64,000 nucleotides of DNA from contig CM053030.1 in NCBI GenBank assembly GCA_028564925.1, positions 379,437,833 to 379,501,832 on the forward strand, written 5' to 3'. The position numbers and the translations under genes are program-made. Below are positions 43,285 through 53,768 of this stretch, piece after piece. The notes beneath the pieces are model-generated. The model did not search any database. It had not been told where the DNA came from and saw nothing but the letters and a program-made list of their open reading frames with translations. This stretch comes from Lithobates sylvaticus (Eukaryota; Chordata; Amphibia; Anura; Ranidae). How positions within the stretch are numbered: the first letter of the stretch is position 1; each line of letters opens with the position of its first letter.

Positions 43285-43918
43285 GACAGTTTTCACCAGA
43301 ACAGGTCTACCATTGGTAGACCGCTACTTCTTGTTCTGGTGACAAATGTAAAGTTTTTGATTTCCAACTTTTGTCTTGGTTACAGTGGTCATCAGGACAC
43401 ATACCTAGCAGGGACACAGACAAACATCTGTGTCAACACCTATCAAAACTTTTTTTAGAATTTTTAGCTGCTCTTGTGCCATAAGTAAGCAGGACCTCTG
43501 AGGCCCTAGTGATTGCACTGTGGAATGAGGATTTGCATATTTTTCAGTGCCAGTAAGTGAAAACGCTCGATGGGTCCTTGGTGGCATTAGGGTTGTACTT
43601 TGGTGAGTCACCTAAAATTAAAAAGTAGATGTCTAGCCTGTCTCCTGTTTCAAAAAGCAAGGGGGGATCCACTCGTTTACAGAACAGATTTCACCATTGG
43701 CAGATTTCCTTCCTTTGATTTTCCTTTCTGTACATCTGTACAGGACACAGTGTTCACTGGGAGAAATAGAGAGAGTACATTTCCACTGCAGGGACACAAA
43801 CAGCAATACAAACCTGATAGGGTGCTAAATGTAAGATATCATAGCATCGACCAATCATAACGAAGAACAATTTCAAAAACCTTGGTTTGACTACACTTTC
43901 TCTGCAGCCAATTCCGCC
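43285..43918. repeat. Dispersed repeat sequence
   Basis: GGTCTACCATTGGTAGACC is a perfect hairpin near 43304. Other words (GGCAGATTTCCTTCC, CACTGGGAGAAATAG, ACAAACAGCAATACAAACC) are typical of a frog repeat with CAGGGACACA units. Ends not found. Confidence 0.45.

Positions 43919-43974
<56 letters not shown>
43919..43974. repeat. (TA)n microsatellite, ~28 units
   Basis: Uninterrupted TA dinucleotides, followed by AAATGTGTGTGTG. Shorter TA runs occur at 30613-30631, 48157-48170 and 54186-54213. Confidence 0.99.
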
Positions 43975-43984
<10 letters not shown>

Positions 43985-43987
<3 letters not shown>

Positions 43988-44861
43988 ATTTTACACTTCA
44001 GCCTAGGGGACGCACCACTTCTGCAGTGATTACTCACAGCAGAAGCCGATCTGCGTGTGCCAGGCAATGGATTTCCGCTGGCACCCACTCATCATCAAGC
44101 AGAGACACAGTACAGAGCTCTGCCTATATAAACAAGGCAGAGCTCCGTTTTGACAGGAGGAAAGTGATGGATTTGTTTGTCCCTGCAAAGGAAAATAAAA
44201 TCCATCACTTCCCTTAGTAAAAGCAGCACACAGTTTACACAAAAACACTGGTTAGGCACACAATTAACCCTTTAATTGTCCTAGATGTTTAACCCCTTCT
44301 CAGCTAGTGTCATTAATACAGTGACCGTGCATATTTTTAGTACTGATCACTGTATTAGTGTCACTGGTTTCCACAAAGTGTAAAACGTGTCCAATTATCT
44401 GCCGCAATATCCCAGTCCCGCTATAAGTCGCTGATAGCCACCCTTAGTAGTATAAAATAAATAAATAGAAATTCCAGTATTTATTGGATAGTTTGTAGAT
44501 GCTATAATGTTTGCGCAAACCAATCAATATATACTTATTGGGATTTTTTTTTACCAAAAATATGTAGCAGAATACTACATACTGGCCCGAAGAAACTTGA
44601 TGTTTTAAATTTTTGTATTTGATATGTTTTATAGCAGAAAGTAATACATTTTTGTTTTGTTTTTTAATTGTCATTTTTTTTCTTTTTTTTGTTGATAGCG
44701 CAAAAAATAAAAAAACACAGTAGTGATCAAAAATGACATACATTTTATTTAGGTACAACATTGCATGAGCACGCAATTGTTAAAGTAACGCAGTGCCATA
44801 TCGCAAAAAATGACCTGGCAAATGAAGAGAGGGTAAATCTTCTAAAAGTTCAAATGGTTAA
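43985..44861 (-). mobile_element. 1-kb TTAACCACTT repeat, copy F, diverged
   Basis: Ends CAAATGGTTAA at 44861. Blocks GAGCACGCAATTGTTAAAG, GATAGCGCAAAAAATAA, GTAGCAGAATACTACATACT and GTGTCATTAATACAGTGACC are recognisable but diverged. The GC part (43985-44230) has the hairpin GGCAGAGCTCTGCC-type pair around TATATAAAC. Confidence 0.7.
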
Positions 44862-45477
44862 GATTCCATCCCAATTATATCTTCTAGGGTTGTACATCTA
44901 GGGGTGTCTGAAGTTTGTCAGCATCTACCATAATTGAGAACAGCTTAGTCCGCACAGTGCTGTATCTTGGTGTATTTGAAGTGACTGGGTAGCACTCCTG
45001 CTAATTGAGAAATGTTGCCATCACAGAGTAATGCACACTGTTTTTTTAATTTGCATCACTTCATATTAAGCAGTGCCAGCTCATACACAGCAGTTGTTTT
45101 TCCCAATCACTTCTTCATATGTAGAACTGTTTTATCATAACAAGTTATTTAACTTTTAAAGAGACGCTCCAGCCAAAATAGAAAATCTGTTTTCAACCAG
45201 CTGTAAAGCTACTGCCTAAAGACAGAAGATTTGCTCAGTTGTTGTGCTTTAACGTTCTATATATCCATCGCTACATTAACAAAGCTTTTTATTTTGCCAC
45301 TGGGCAGGAACACAGCCTTTTCCCAGTCATTCTGTAGATCTTCCATCTTTTCAATATGAATCCCTTTTTTGTATTGCTTCCTGTGGAATTCTGTATTGGT
45401 TGACCAGCAACAAGAATAGTTTATTACTGAATAATCAGTAGTGTGCATAATTAGACTACCGGTAGAGACTCACTGGG
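44862..45477. other. Single-copy-looking interval
   Basis: AAGAGACGCTCCAGCC at 45160 resembles a frog repeat start ('gagacgctccagcc'). Otherwise no signature or coding frame. Confidence 0.3.
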
Positions 45478-45935
45478 GTTGATTTACTAAAGGTCCTTCA
45501 CTTCTTTCCCTTAGTTTATTGAATGAGGTGAAGCTCTGCTGACTTCCATCATCCAATCACATGCAAGCAAAAGTTCTGGTGGTACCCTGCAATACCCAGC
45601 CATACTCGGTGATACCCTGCAATACCCAGCCATACTCGGTGATACCCTGCAATACCCAGCCATACTCGGTGATACCCTGCAATACCCAGCCATACTCGGT
45701 GATACCCTGCAATACCCAGCCATACTCGGTGATACCCTGCAATACCCAGCCATACTCGGTGATATCCTGCAATACCCAGCCATACTCGGTGATACCCTGC
45801 AATACCCAACCATACTCGGTTATACCCTGCAATACCCAGCCATACTTGGTGATACCCTGCAATACCCAGCCATACTCGGTGATACACTGCAATACCCAGC
45901 CATACTCAGCCATACTCGGCCATGCTCGGCTGTAC
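45478..45935 (-). repeat. Minisatellite, 30-bp unit, 11 copies, in a repeat fragment
   Basis: 45478-45582 (GGTTGATTTACTAAAGG, CATCATCCAATCACATGCAA) is a repeat fragment. 45583-45912 is eleven units of TACCCTGCAATACCCAGCCA plus TACTCGGTGA, with about five point variants, then degenerate CATACTCGGC text. 30 is divisible by 3, so five frames stay open (100-182 residues), giving repeated 'MAGYCRVSPS', 'TEYGWVLQGI' and 'CNTQPYSVIP'. These are not proteins. Confidence 0.97.
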
Positions 45936-46097
45936 TCGGCCTCTGTATGTGGCCAGGCTGTGGAAGTCTCGCACGTAGTATCGCCATACTCAGGAGGAGT
46001 AGGAGAATATTTTGGGGTGTCAATTTTTGGTATGTACATGCTATGTGTTAGAAATATTGTATAAATGGACAACTTTGTGTTAAAAAAAAAAAGTGTT

Positions 46098-47049
46098 TTA
46101 ACCACTTCCTGCCCGCCGGCCGTTATATGTTGTCCTTGACTTTGTGCTGGGATATCTGAATGATGACTGCAGCTACAGGCATCATTCAGATATCAGCTTT
46201 TTCAGCCGGTGATTCCCTGCACCATAAGAATGATCATAACGGCTGTTCCGCTGCTTGATCTTTCTTACAGGAGGCGAGAGGGGACTCACCGCTACGATCA
46301 AAGCCAGGATAATTTTTTTATTTTATTTCAGGCTTTCCAGCCTAGAGGTGAGATGTGGGGTCTTATTGACCCCATATCTCACTGTAAAGAGGACCTGTCT
46401 TGCCATATTCCTATTACAAGGGGTTTACATTCCTTGTAATAGGAATAAAAGTGATCAAAAAAAAAAATTTTTGGGAAAAAAGTGTCATACTAAAATAAAT
46501 AAAGTAAAATGAACAATAAAAAAATAAATTCAATGTTTTAAAGCGCCCCTGTCCCCGTGTGCTCACATGCAGAAGCGAACGCATACATAAGTCCCGCCCA
46601 CATATGAAAACGGCGTTCAAACCACACATGTGAGGTATTGCTGTGAACGTTAGAGCGAGAGCAATCATTTTGGCCTTAGACCTCCTCTGTTACTCAAAAC
46701 ATGTAATCAGTAAAAAAAATTAAAGCGTCGCCTATGGGGATTTTTAAGTAGCAACGTTTGGCTCCATTCCACGAGTGTGTGCAATTTTGAAGGGTGACAT
46801 GTCGGATATCTATTTACTCAGTGTAACTTCATCTTTCACATTATGCAAAAACATTGGGCTAACTTTACTGTTTTGTTTTTCTTTAAAGCACAAAACATTT
46901 TTTTCCCCAAAAAATGCGTTCGAAAAATTGCTGCGCAAATACTGTGTGAGATAAAAAATTGAAAAGACCGCCATTGTATTCTCTAGGGTCTTTGCAAAAA
47001 AAACATATATAATGTTTTGGGGTTCTATGTAATTTTCTAGCAAATAAAT
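46098..47049 (+). mobile_element. Second TTAACCACTT repeat family (type 2), interrupted by the retrovirus
   Basis: TTAACCACTTCCTGCCCGCC at the left. Blocks: ATCATTCAGATATCAGC, CATTCCTTGTAATAGG, GAGGTATTGCTGTGAACGTT, TAAAGCGTCGCC, TTGGCTCCATTCCACGAG, TTGCGCAAATACTGTGTGAG-like text, CTAGGGTCTTTGC, TTTTCTAGCAAAT. The usual AT-rich terminus with AAGTGGTTAA is missing because the retroviral LTR begins at 47050. An inverted copy is at 60148-61860. Confidence 0.8.
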
Positions 47050-47723
47050 TGTAAGGTACACGTCTTTCTCCTTGTGTTCTAAATGCCTAGGCCAGGGGTA
47101 ATAGGAATGGTAAATGCGGAGGTCCCAAATCACCGGTGGATAAACATCACACATACACTCAATGGTACGTGAAGAATGATTACAAAGTTTAATAGGCACT
47201 ACGGTCCTCTTTTATGGTAAATGCAGACGGGGGGAACAGCCCTCCCAAGAACCAATCAGATTCATACACATAAGCATACATTAACAACTTCTTTTCATGT
47301 GATGGTTGTTAATTTGCAATATGGAATATATGGCAAAGGTTAGTCATGTGATGGTTGTTAATTTGCAATATGGAATATAGGGCAAAGGTTAGTTATGTGA
47401 TGGTTGTTAATTTGCAATATGGAATATAGGGCAAAGGTTAGTCATGTGATGGTTGTTAGTTCTCGTTATCTGTACACATCTGCTAACATGACCGCAAATT
47501 CCTAAGTCACTGGTCCTAGCTAGTTTCATATCCTCTGGTGAAGTACAGAGTTAATAAACCACAAAACAGATGCGTCCTGATATGTCAACACTTGTCAGTT
47601 TGTTACATAGTAAGCAGTATACACTTATAACAGCTTTGTTCAAAAGCTGTTACTCTGAAAGTTTAAGCATATTAATTTCAATCACTATTAAAATGGTATA
47701 TCATTATAAGTAGCCCCCTTATA
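47050..47723 (-). repeat. 3' LTR of the retrovirus
   Basis: Matches 54726-55390. It carries three 49-bp direct repeats plus a partial (47295-47459, unit starting TCATGTGATGGTTGTTAATT) in the U3 part, a position where retroviruses keep enhancers. In the viral sense, CATAAAAGAGG is a TATA-like box and CTATTAAACT contains an ATTAAA polyadenylation signal. Confidence 0.93.
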
Positions 47724-47737
47724 ATCCTCCCTTTGAT
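47724..47737 (-). other. Polypurine tract
   Basis: In the viral sense ATCAAAGGGAGGAT lies directly before the 3' LTR, the expected place for the plus-strand primer of reverse transcription. Confidence 0.75.
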
Positions 47738-48184
47738 CATTCTGATTTAACATAATGATCATCCTTTATCCTTGTAACGTTGGTAAGTATTATTGGGGGC
47801 GTGCCATTTAGGAGTGAGGTAAAATTTAAAGGTATGGCCATTAAAGGAACTCTGGCAGTACTGGGATGTAGTTTACTGCATATCCAGCACTTTTCAAAAC
47901 CTGATTTTTGGGCATAGCTATATTTAAATTTCAACAACAACATTTTATCAGAAAACTCTTGGGGGGGGTTCACTTCTTCTATGTCTTACTATAGGAGTGT
48001 TATTTGACTTGGGAATCCCACATATCCCTTTTAGTGGTCCCAAATCTTCTGGGTGGTATATACAGTTAGCTATCAGCCAAGTGGGTAAGAATACTACCAG
48101 AATTAGACAGCACCAGAGGCACAAGGTCTTCCCTGTTGCTGATGTTGAAAACATTATATATATATATATATCTAATGTCCTCAA
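47737..48184 (-). pseudogene. Env-like leader remnant of the retrovirus
   Basis: Two short overlapping frames lie between pol and the 3' LTR. One has a hydrophobic stretch (LCLWCCLILVVFLPTWLIA), like an env signal peptide. The other has a CWIC motif followed by LHPSTARVPLMAIPL, like the start of a gamma/epsilon-type surface protein. The stretch is far shorter than a retroviral env (usually about 600 codons), and no transmembrane subunit is seen. Assignment rests on position and the CWxC-like motif. Confidence 0.5.
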
Positions 48185-48209
48185 AATTCACTATTCTTCT
48201 TCTTCTTCT

Positions 48210-51200
48210 TCACTTGTCCTGATGATGGAAAGATTCTGTTTTGTTTCCAGGTAAAATCATCCTGTCCTCCAGGGAGATTTGTCCTATGCCTTCCTGAATA
48301 TCTTGTAGATTTTGTTGTTGTCTTGGAGGGAGTGTATCCTCAGTTACTGTTAGGGGCTCTGGAGTTGAGGGGAGCTGGGGACACTTCTTCAGTCGGCTGG
48401 CGTGGATCCAGGTGTTGCCTAGGTCCGTTAGTACCGCGGTCCTGGATACCTTTTCCACCTTCCACGGTCCGGAGTAGATTGGTCCAATTCTTTTCCTGTG
48501 AGCCAGCTGCTTAATCAGTACTTTGTCCCCTGGGATGAAGGGGTGGGTTGGTTCTGTTGAAAGAGGAAAAAAGGTGACAGAAACTTGTTCATTTATTTCA
48601 TGAAGCATACTTACCAGACTTTTCACGTACACTTCCTGTTGGGAATAAACGTTAATGTCAGAATTTGGGTCTAATGGGGGTAATTCTATATTTGCAGGGA
48701 TTCCCATTAGAATTTCAAAAGGGGATAATCCTGTCCTGGAATGGGGGGTGGTTCTTATCTGAAAAAGGACAGAAGGTAAGTGTTCCAACCAACCTTTTAG
48801 AGTACCTCCTGTAGCCTTTTTTAATTTGTCTTTGATGTTCCTGTTCATTCTCTCTACTACTCCTGCACTCTGGGGATGATAGGGAATATGTAGTTTCCAT
48901 TGCATCCCCAGAGATTTGGCTACAACTTGGGTCACTGAGGAACTAAATGCGGGTCCTCTGTCGGACCATATGGTTGTGGGTATCCCGAACCTACAGATCC
49001 AATAATTTAACAAGCATCTCGCTGCTATATTTGCGGTTTCTCCGGTACAGGGAATTGCCTCAACCCAAGCTGACCATTTGTCAACGATTACGCAGAGGCA
49101 CCTCAAGTTTCCCTTTTGCTTTGGTAGGTGTGTGAAGTCTATTTGTAAATCTGTTAATGGTCCCAAGGGTGGAGGTAGATGGCCATGTAGGCCATGTCTT
49201 TTTCCTTGAACATTGTTCTGGGCACAAGTTAAGCAGCTTCTAGTTAGAAGCTTAGTTTGTTTTTGTAAATTATTTGTGCAAAAAGATTTTGAATATATAT
49301 TTACAAGAGGGGCGGGTCCTATGTGTCCTGGGCCATGGAGGTAGGATAAAATTAGGATACAATTAGCTTCAGGTATACCCAGGATCTTCCCCTCTTTTGT
49401 CCAAAGACCTTCAGAGTCTTTGGTCAAACCTTCATTTGCCCAGAAATGGACATCTGTATCTGTGGCCATTGACTGCATTTGGGCCACAACAGTTTTGAAA
49501 TCAGGGGATGAGAAGTGCTCTTTAAAGAAGATTGTGGTAGGGGCTGGTGAATTGGGTGAACTGGCAGCAGCCTTTTTTGCTTCTCTGTCTGCGAAAGCAT
49601 TTCCTTTTGATACTATACTATTGTCTGATGAGTGGGCTTTTACTTTTATAACAGCAACCTTTTTAGGGAGCAGAATTGCTTGCAGTAGATTAAGGATCTG
49701 CTCTGAATTAGCTATCTGTTTGTTGTCTGCTGTTTTAAATCCTCTATTGGCCCATATCACACCAAAATCATGTACCACTCCAAATGCATATCTGCTGTCT
49801 GTATAAATGTTGACTTCCTTGTTTGTGAACAGAATACAGGCTCTGGTCAGAGCTTCTAGTTCTGCTACTTGGGCAGAAACAGGGGGCAATGGTTTTGCCT
49901 CTAGTACTGTATGTGGCAGCTGAACTACAGCATAGCCAGTTAAAAATGTAGAGTCAGAGGGACGGGAACAACTACCATCTACAAAAACATTTTCGGCATT
50001 TATAATTGGAATGTCAGAAAGATCAGGTCTTGGTGAAGTGACTTGTTCCACTTTTTCTACACAATTATGTGTGTGATCAGGTTCGTGTGGTAAACGTAAC
50101 ATGGAATGTAGTAAATGTACAACTGGATTGCTATTCGGAACATATTTAAGTACCAAGTTGTCAGTATTTAACAAAGTGATCTCGTATCCACTGAGTCTTT
50201 GGGAAGTCATGTGTTGTGTGTTCATATTCTGTATGAGGTGGGTAACTGAATGAGTGGTGTACAGTGTCATTTTGTGTCCCAATACTATTTTGTTGGCATC
50301 CTGTGCAGACATGGCACAGGCAGCGACATTCTGAAGACAGGACGGCATGCCCTGGACTTGGATAGGGAGTTTTCTAGATAAATATGACACTGGGCGATAC
50401 CCTGAACCATGAGATTGTGCAAGTACTGCAGCAAAAGATTTTCCTGAAACTACACAGTACAACTGGAAGGCTTTACCATAATCTACCAATCCCAGGGCGG
50501 GGGCGGTGGACAAACTCTTAATAAGAGCATCAAAAGCATTTTTTCTGTCTTCTGTCCAGTCTATCAATTTAGGGGCGTTTGACCCGGCAGCCTCTCGTAG
50601 GATACTATCATAATGAGAACAGTCAGGAATCCACTGGCGGCAATATACAATTGCGCCCAGAAATGACAACAAAGCTGCTTTGTCTTTTGGAGGACTGAGA
50701 GCTTGTAAGGCTGCGGCACGTTTGGGGGACACTAGCCTGGTTCCCTTGTCCAGAATACATCCTAGGTATTCTACTTGTGGTAGACACCACTGTATTTTCT
50801 TCCTTGAGGCTAGGTGGCCGGCTTCGGCCAGATGTTCTAACAGTAATGTTGAATCGACCGCACAATCTTCAGCAGAACGACTGCACAAGAGCAAGTCGTC
50901 CACATACTGTATTAGTACCGACCCATGCTCGGAAGTCCAAGACTTGACGGTCTCGTTGAGTACCATGGAGAAGGCGGCGGGGCTGTCTACATACCCTTGC
51001 GGTAAACGCGACCAAGTTAACTGGCCCCCGGCCCATGAGAAGGCAAAAATAGGCTGAGCCTCTTCGGCAATAGGGATGCTAAAAAATGCGTTTGCCAAAT
51101 CAATCACTGTGTAGCATAGGGAATCTGCAGGTATGCATGAAAAAATGAATGTTATATCAGATACCAAGGGCGGGAGGGGTAGTACTTGTTTATTAACTGC

Positions 51201-51884
51201 CCTTAGATCTTGGACTAGCCTCCATTCGCCACTGGTCTTTTTTACGGGGTAAATGGGCGTGTTCCAGGGGCTGATTACCGGTTTCAAAATGCCTAAGCGT
51301 ATGTATTCTTCAATCTGTGGTGCAATTCCATTGGTTTTCTCTGGGGGCAAGGGATACTGCTTGTGGTATTGTGGCTGTGCATCTGGACGTAATTGGGGAG
51401 TGTAGGGTGTGCAGTTGATAAATCCTACGCTACCTTTGTTTTCTGCCCAGATTTTGTGAGTCTCTAAAGTAGCGGGCAGTAACATAAAGAATCCTTTATG
51501 TGTGTGTCGTTTAGGACCAGTCAGGTCACAGAAAGGGGAACTTGCAGTTAGTGACCCTTCTTTGTCAAATTTAATAGTGATACTTAGACTGGACAACAGG
51601 TCCCTTCCCATAAGGGATACAGGACAAGAGGTCAACACAGCAAAAGACTGATCGCACAAATGTTGCCCCTCGGGAGTGGTTACAGGTAATGGTGGAGTGA
51701 TGGGATGGGTAACAGGGGTCCCATTTATACCAATAGAGTTTCCCTCAGTACATTGTGGTGTGTCAAAAATTACATTATTCACTGAACTTGATGTGGCGCC
51801 AGTGTCTATTAAGAAACAGACACGCTGCCCATCAACATTTAATACAACTTGGGGAAGACTCTTCCATGAGAGGTTATAACACAC
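48210..51884 (-). CDS. pol: Retroviral Pol region (protease, RT, RNase H, integrase)
   Basis: A 1,224-codon frame. Protease: LIDTGA at about residues 25-30. Reverse transcriptase: PVKKTSGEWRLVQDLR near 213, LPQGYVDSPAAF near 294, and the catalytic QYVDDLLL near 326-333. RNase H: FVDGSCS near 634, AELEALTRA near 674, YTDSRYAFG near 694. Integrase: zinc-binding HGPGHIG with CLTCAQN near 850-890, then DFTHLP near 916, SDRGPAF near 974, HPQSAGVVERMN near 1003-1014. The order and the integrase sequence are like gamma- and epsilonretroviruses. It is in the same frame as gag and follows the gag amber codon; known relatives make Gag-Pol by stop read-through. Fossil copy; expression unknown. Confidence 0.95.
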   Translation of the reverse strand: MCYNLSWKSLPQVVLNVDGQRVCFLIDTGATSSSVNNVIFDTPQCTEGNSIGINGTPVTHPITPPLPVTTPEGQHLCDQSFAVLTSCPVSLMGRDLLSSLSITIKFDKEGSLTASSPFCDLTGPKRHTHKGFFMLLPATLETHKIWAENKGSVGFINCTPYTPQLRPDAQPQYHKQYPLPPEKTNGIAPQIEEYIRLGILKPVISPWNTPIYPVKKTSGEWRLVQDLRAVNKQVLPLPPLVSDITFIFSCIPADSLCYTVIDLANAFFSIPIAEEAQPIFAFSWAGGQLTWSRLPQGYVDSPAAFSMVLNETVKSWTSEHGSVLIQYVDDLLLCSRSAEDCAVDSTLLLEHLAEAGHLASRKKIQWCLPQVEYLGCILDKGTRLVSPKRAAALQALSPPKDKAALLSFLGAIVYCRQWIPDCSHYDSILREAAGSNAPKLIDWTEDRKNAFDALIKSLSTAPALGLVDYGKAFQLYCVVSGKSFAAVLAQSHGSGYRPVSYLSRKLPIQVQGMPSCLQNVAACAMSAQDANKIVLGHKMTLYTTHSVTHLIQNMNTQHMTSQRLSGYEITLLNTDNLVLKYVPNSNPVVHLLHSMLRLPHEPDHTHNCVEKVEQVTSPRPDLSDIPIINAENVFVDGSCSRPSDSTFLTGYAVVQLPHTVLEAKPLPPVSAQVAELEALTRACILFTNKEVNIYTDSRYAFGVVHDFGVIWANRGFKTADNKQIANSEQILNLLQAILLPKKVAVIKVKAHSSDNSIVSKGNAFADREAKKAAASSPNSPAPTTIFFKEHFSSPDFKTVVAQMQSMATDTDVHFWANEGLTKDSEGLWTKEGKILGIPEANCILILSYLHGPGHIGPAPLVNIYSKSFCTNNLQKQTKLLTRSCLTCAQNNVQGKRHGLHGHLPPPLGPLTDLQIDFTHLPKQKGNLRCLCVIVDKWSAWVEAIPCTGETANIAARCLLNYWICRFGIPTTIWSDRGPAFSSSVTQVVAKSLGMQWKLHIPYHPQSAGVVERMNRNIKDKLKKATGGTLKGWLEHLPSVLFQIRTTPHSRTGLSPFEILMGIPANIELPPLDPNSDINVYSQQEVYVKSLVSMLHEINEQVSVTFFPLSTEPTHPFIPGDKVLIKQLAHRKRIGPIYSGPWKVEKVSRTAVLTDLGNTWIHASRLKKCPQLPSTPEPLTVTEDTLPPRQQQNLQDIQEGIGQISLEDRMILPGNKTESFHHQDK

Positions 51885-51917
51885 TAGACTGAGGGAAGGG
51901 ACATACTCTAGGCATCC

Positions 51918-53768
51918 CTATTGGGGGTTTGGCTGCTGGCGGTTTGATGGCCACTGCATAGGGATCCGGGGAGTGTTAGGGACAAAAGGTGGTGGTCCAT
52001 TAGGAGGCTGAGGTGACATTTGTTGTTGTTGAGAAGGATATTGTTGTGGCTGGCGAGGACCCTGATAGGGTGGGTAACGTGGAAACTGGGTCGGGGGGTA
52101 AAATCCTCTTCCTCTTCCCCTACCCCTACCCCTATTCTGTCCTATCCTATAGGGACATTGAGATTTCCAATGTCCTTGTTGGCCACAATTATAACAGCCC
52201 TGGTCCGGGGGGTATATAGCAGCTGGATCAGGATACGGTTGCATGGTCATAAGGGGAACAGGGGACACTGCCTCCGGCCCCATGCCAATGGAAGTAAAAA
52301 TTCCCCCTTTCTGTTCAAAGACTCCAGAGCATTCTCTGGATCTTGCATCTTTCATAAAATCTTCGGGCGTTTGTTCAGTCCATTTTGGATTTGTAAATTT
52401 AAGGAGCTGGGTAACTTTAGGGTCACCACCAGACATAACTGTGGTTGTAAAAATTTGTGCTGAGGGTTTGTCTACCGCTTTCCATAAATGGTAGACTCTG
52501 GTACAAAAGTCAAAGAATTTCTCTTTAGGTCCTTGCTTGGCTAGAATTAACTCTTGCAGAGCTGATGAACCTTTGTATAAGGTTGACCAGTGACTACCTA
52601 TACCCTTCCAAAAGGAAGTCCAGTCATTTAAACCTTGGACGTGGGCTGCCCATAGAGTTTCTATAGGGGTTTCTTCGGGGCTATCAGGGTCTATTATACT
52701 AAGTATGCCTTGGACATCCTCTTTATCTAAGCTTGACCCAATACTGTATTTTGCCAAAAAGGCAGCTGCTTCTCGGGGGCTTTTCTTTGGATTTGGGCAT
52801 AACTCCTTTATTTTAGAAAGGGTTCCCAGAGGCAAGGGAATGTGTACCTGAGTCGTACCAATGTGCATTAAAGGTGCTTTAACATCACACATTTCCTCCT
52901 CTTCTGAGGCATTGTCAGAACCTATTAAGGGGCTCTCTGTTTGTGTAATGTCCCCGGATTTTTCCCCTTTGGGAGGAATTTCTTCCTTTCTTTTAGTTTG
53001 GCTACGTGTGGCCGTAGAGGGTTGTGAAATAATGGACTCCTCAGCTTTCTTTAATTCCTCTGCCTTCTTTTCAAGAGCTTTCCTATACTGTTCTAGTTCC
53101 TCCCTTTGTTTATATATTCGTTCCTCTGCTTCCAGTCTGTCTAATTCAAACTGTTCTTTTTCTTTCTCATACTGTTTCTCTTTAGGGGTTAGGTTTCTTT
53201 GCCTTTCTTTTTCTCTGATACTTTCAGCTTCTATTCTTTCACTTTCTCTTTTTATTCTGCCATCTCTTTCCCATTCAGCTATCTGATCATCACTTGCTAC
53301 ACCATATACCATACTTGCGAGGACATGAGGTTCTAGTGAGGGATATAATTGGAGGCGAGGACCAGGCTCTCCTGAGTCCATTTTTACAGTGACATAAGGT
53401 GGAGGGGGTTCAAAGGTAGGGGCGGATACATTTGTTTTAACTGCAGGAGTCTTTTTAGCATATTTCTTTCTATAATCTTTTAAACATTTGCTCCATGAGT
53501 GATAACAATCTTTCATGTATTGAGGGTCATTAGATTTACACGGGGGGTAGGAATGCTTATGCGTCTGACAAATTTTGCTAACTTCCTTCCAATCTTCCTC
53601 TGAACAAGGACCTTGTGGTCCCGGATCATGAATACCTAACTGGTGGCATCTTTCCCGGACTTGAGCCCAGAAAGGTTCCACCTGTGGTCCGGGTAGATTG
53701 TTTTTAATATATTCATACGGGCACGGGATCCCTATGTCCGATCCTGGGGTGGCCACAGAATTCCCCAT
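51918..53768 (-). CDS. gag: Retroviral Gag region
   Basis: A 616-codon frame starting MGNSVATPG, so glycine 2 could be myristoylated as in most Gag proteins. Residues 1-110 are matrix-like. PPPPYV at about 117-122 contains a PPxY late-budding motif. About 165-260 is a highly charged Glu/Arg/Lys region predicted to be coiled coil. About 300-500 is capsid-like (LGTLSKIKELCP; DWTSFWKGIGSHW). A single CCHC zinc knuckle, CYNCGQQGHWKSQC, is near 530, followed by an RGRGRGRG stretch and a Pro/Gln-rich tail. One knuckle fits gamma/epsilon types. It ends in CAA TAG GGA, the amber context used for read-through by murine leukaemia virus-type viruses. Confidence 0.93.
   Translation of the reverse strand: MGNSVATPGSDIGIPCPYEYIKNNLPGPQVEPFWAQVRERCHQLGIHDPGPQGPCSEEDWKEVSKICQTHKHSYPPCKSNDPQYMKDCYHSWSKCLKDYRKKYAKKTPAVKTNVSAPTFEPPPPYVTVKMDSGEPGPRLQLYPSLEPHVLASMVYGVASDDQIAEWERDGRIKRESERIEAESIREKERQRNLTPKEKQYEKEKEQFELDRLEAEERIYKQREELEQYRKALEKKAEELKKAEESIISQPSTATRSQTKRKEEIPPKGEKSGDITQTESPLIGSDNASEEEEMCDVKAPLMHIGTTQVHIPLPLGTLSKIKELCPNPKKSPREAAAFLAKYSIGSSLDKEDVQGILSIIDPDSPEETPIETLWAAHVQGLNDWTSFWKGIGSHWSTLYKGSSALQELILAKQGPKEKFFDFCTRVYHLWKAVDKPSAQIFTTTVMSGGDPKVTQLLKFTNPKWTEQTPEDFMKDARSRECSGVFEQKGGIFTSIGMGPEAVSPVPLMTMQPYPDPAAIYPPDQGCYNCGQQGHWKSQCPYRIGQNRGRGRGRGRGFYPPTQFPRYPPYQGPRQPQQYPSQQQQMSPQPPNGPPPFVPNTPRIPMQWPSNRQQPNPQ

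Noticed and set aside
45511-46105. Repetitive frames of 100-182 residues (YGWVLQGITE-type)
   Set aside because: They are readings of a 30-bp minisatellite, open in several frames on both strands because the unit length is divisible by three.
49420-49806. Plus-strand frames of 61-147 residues opposite gag and pol
   Set aside because: They are antisense shadows of the long minus-strand retroviral frames.
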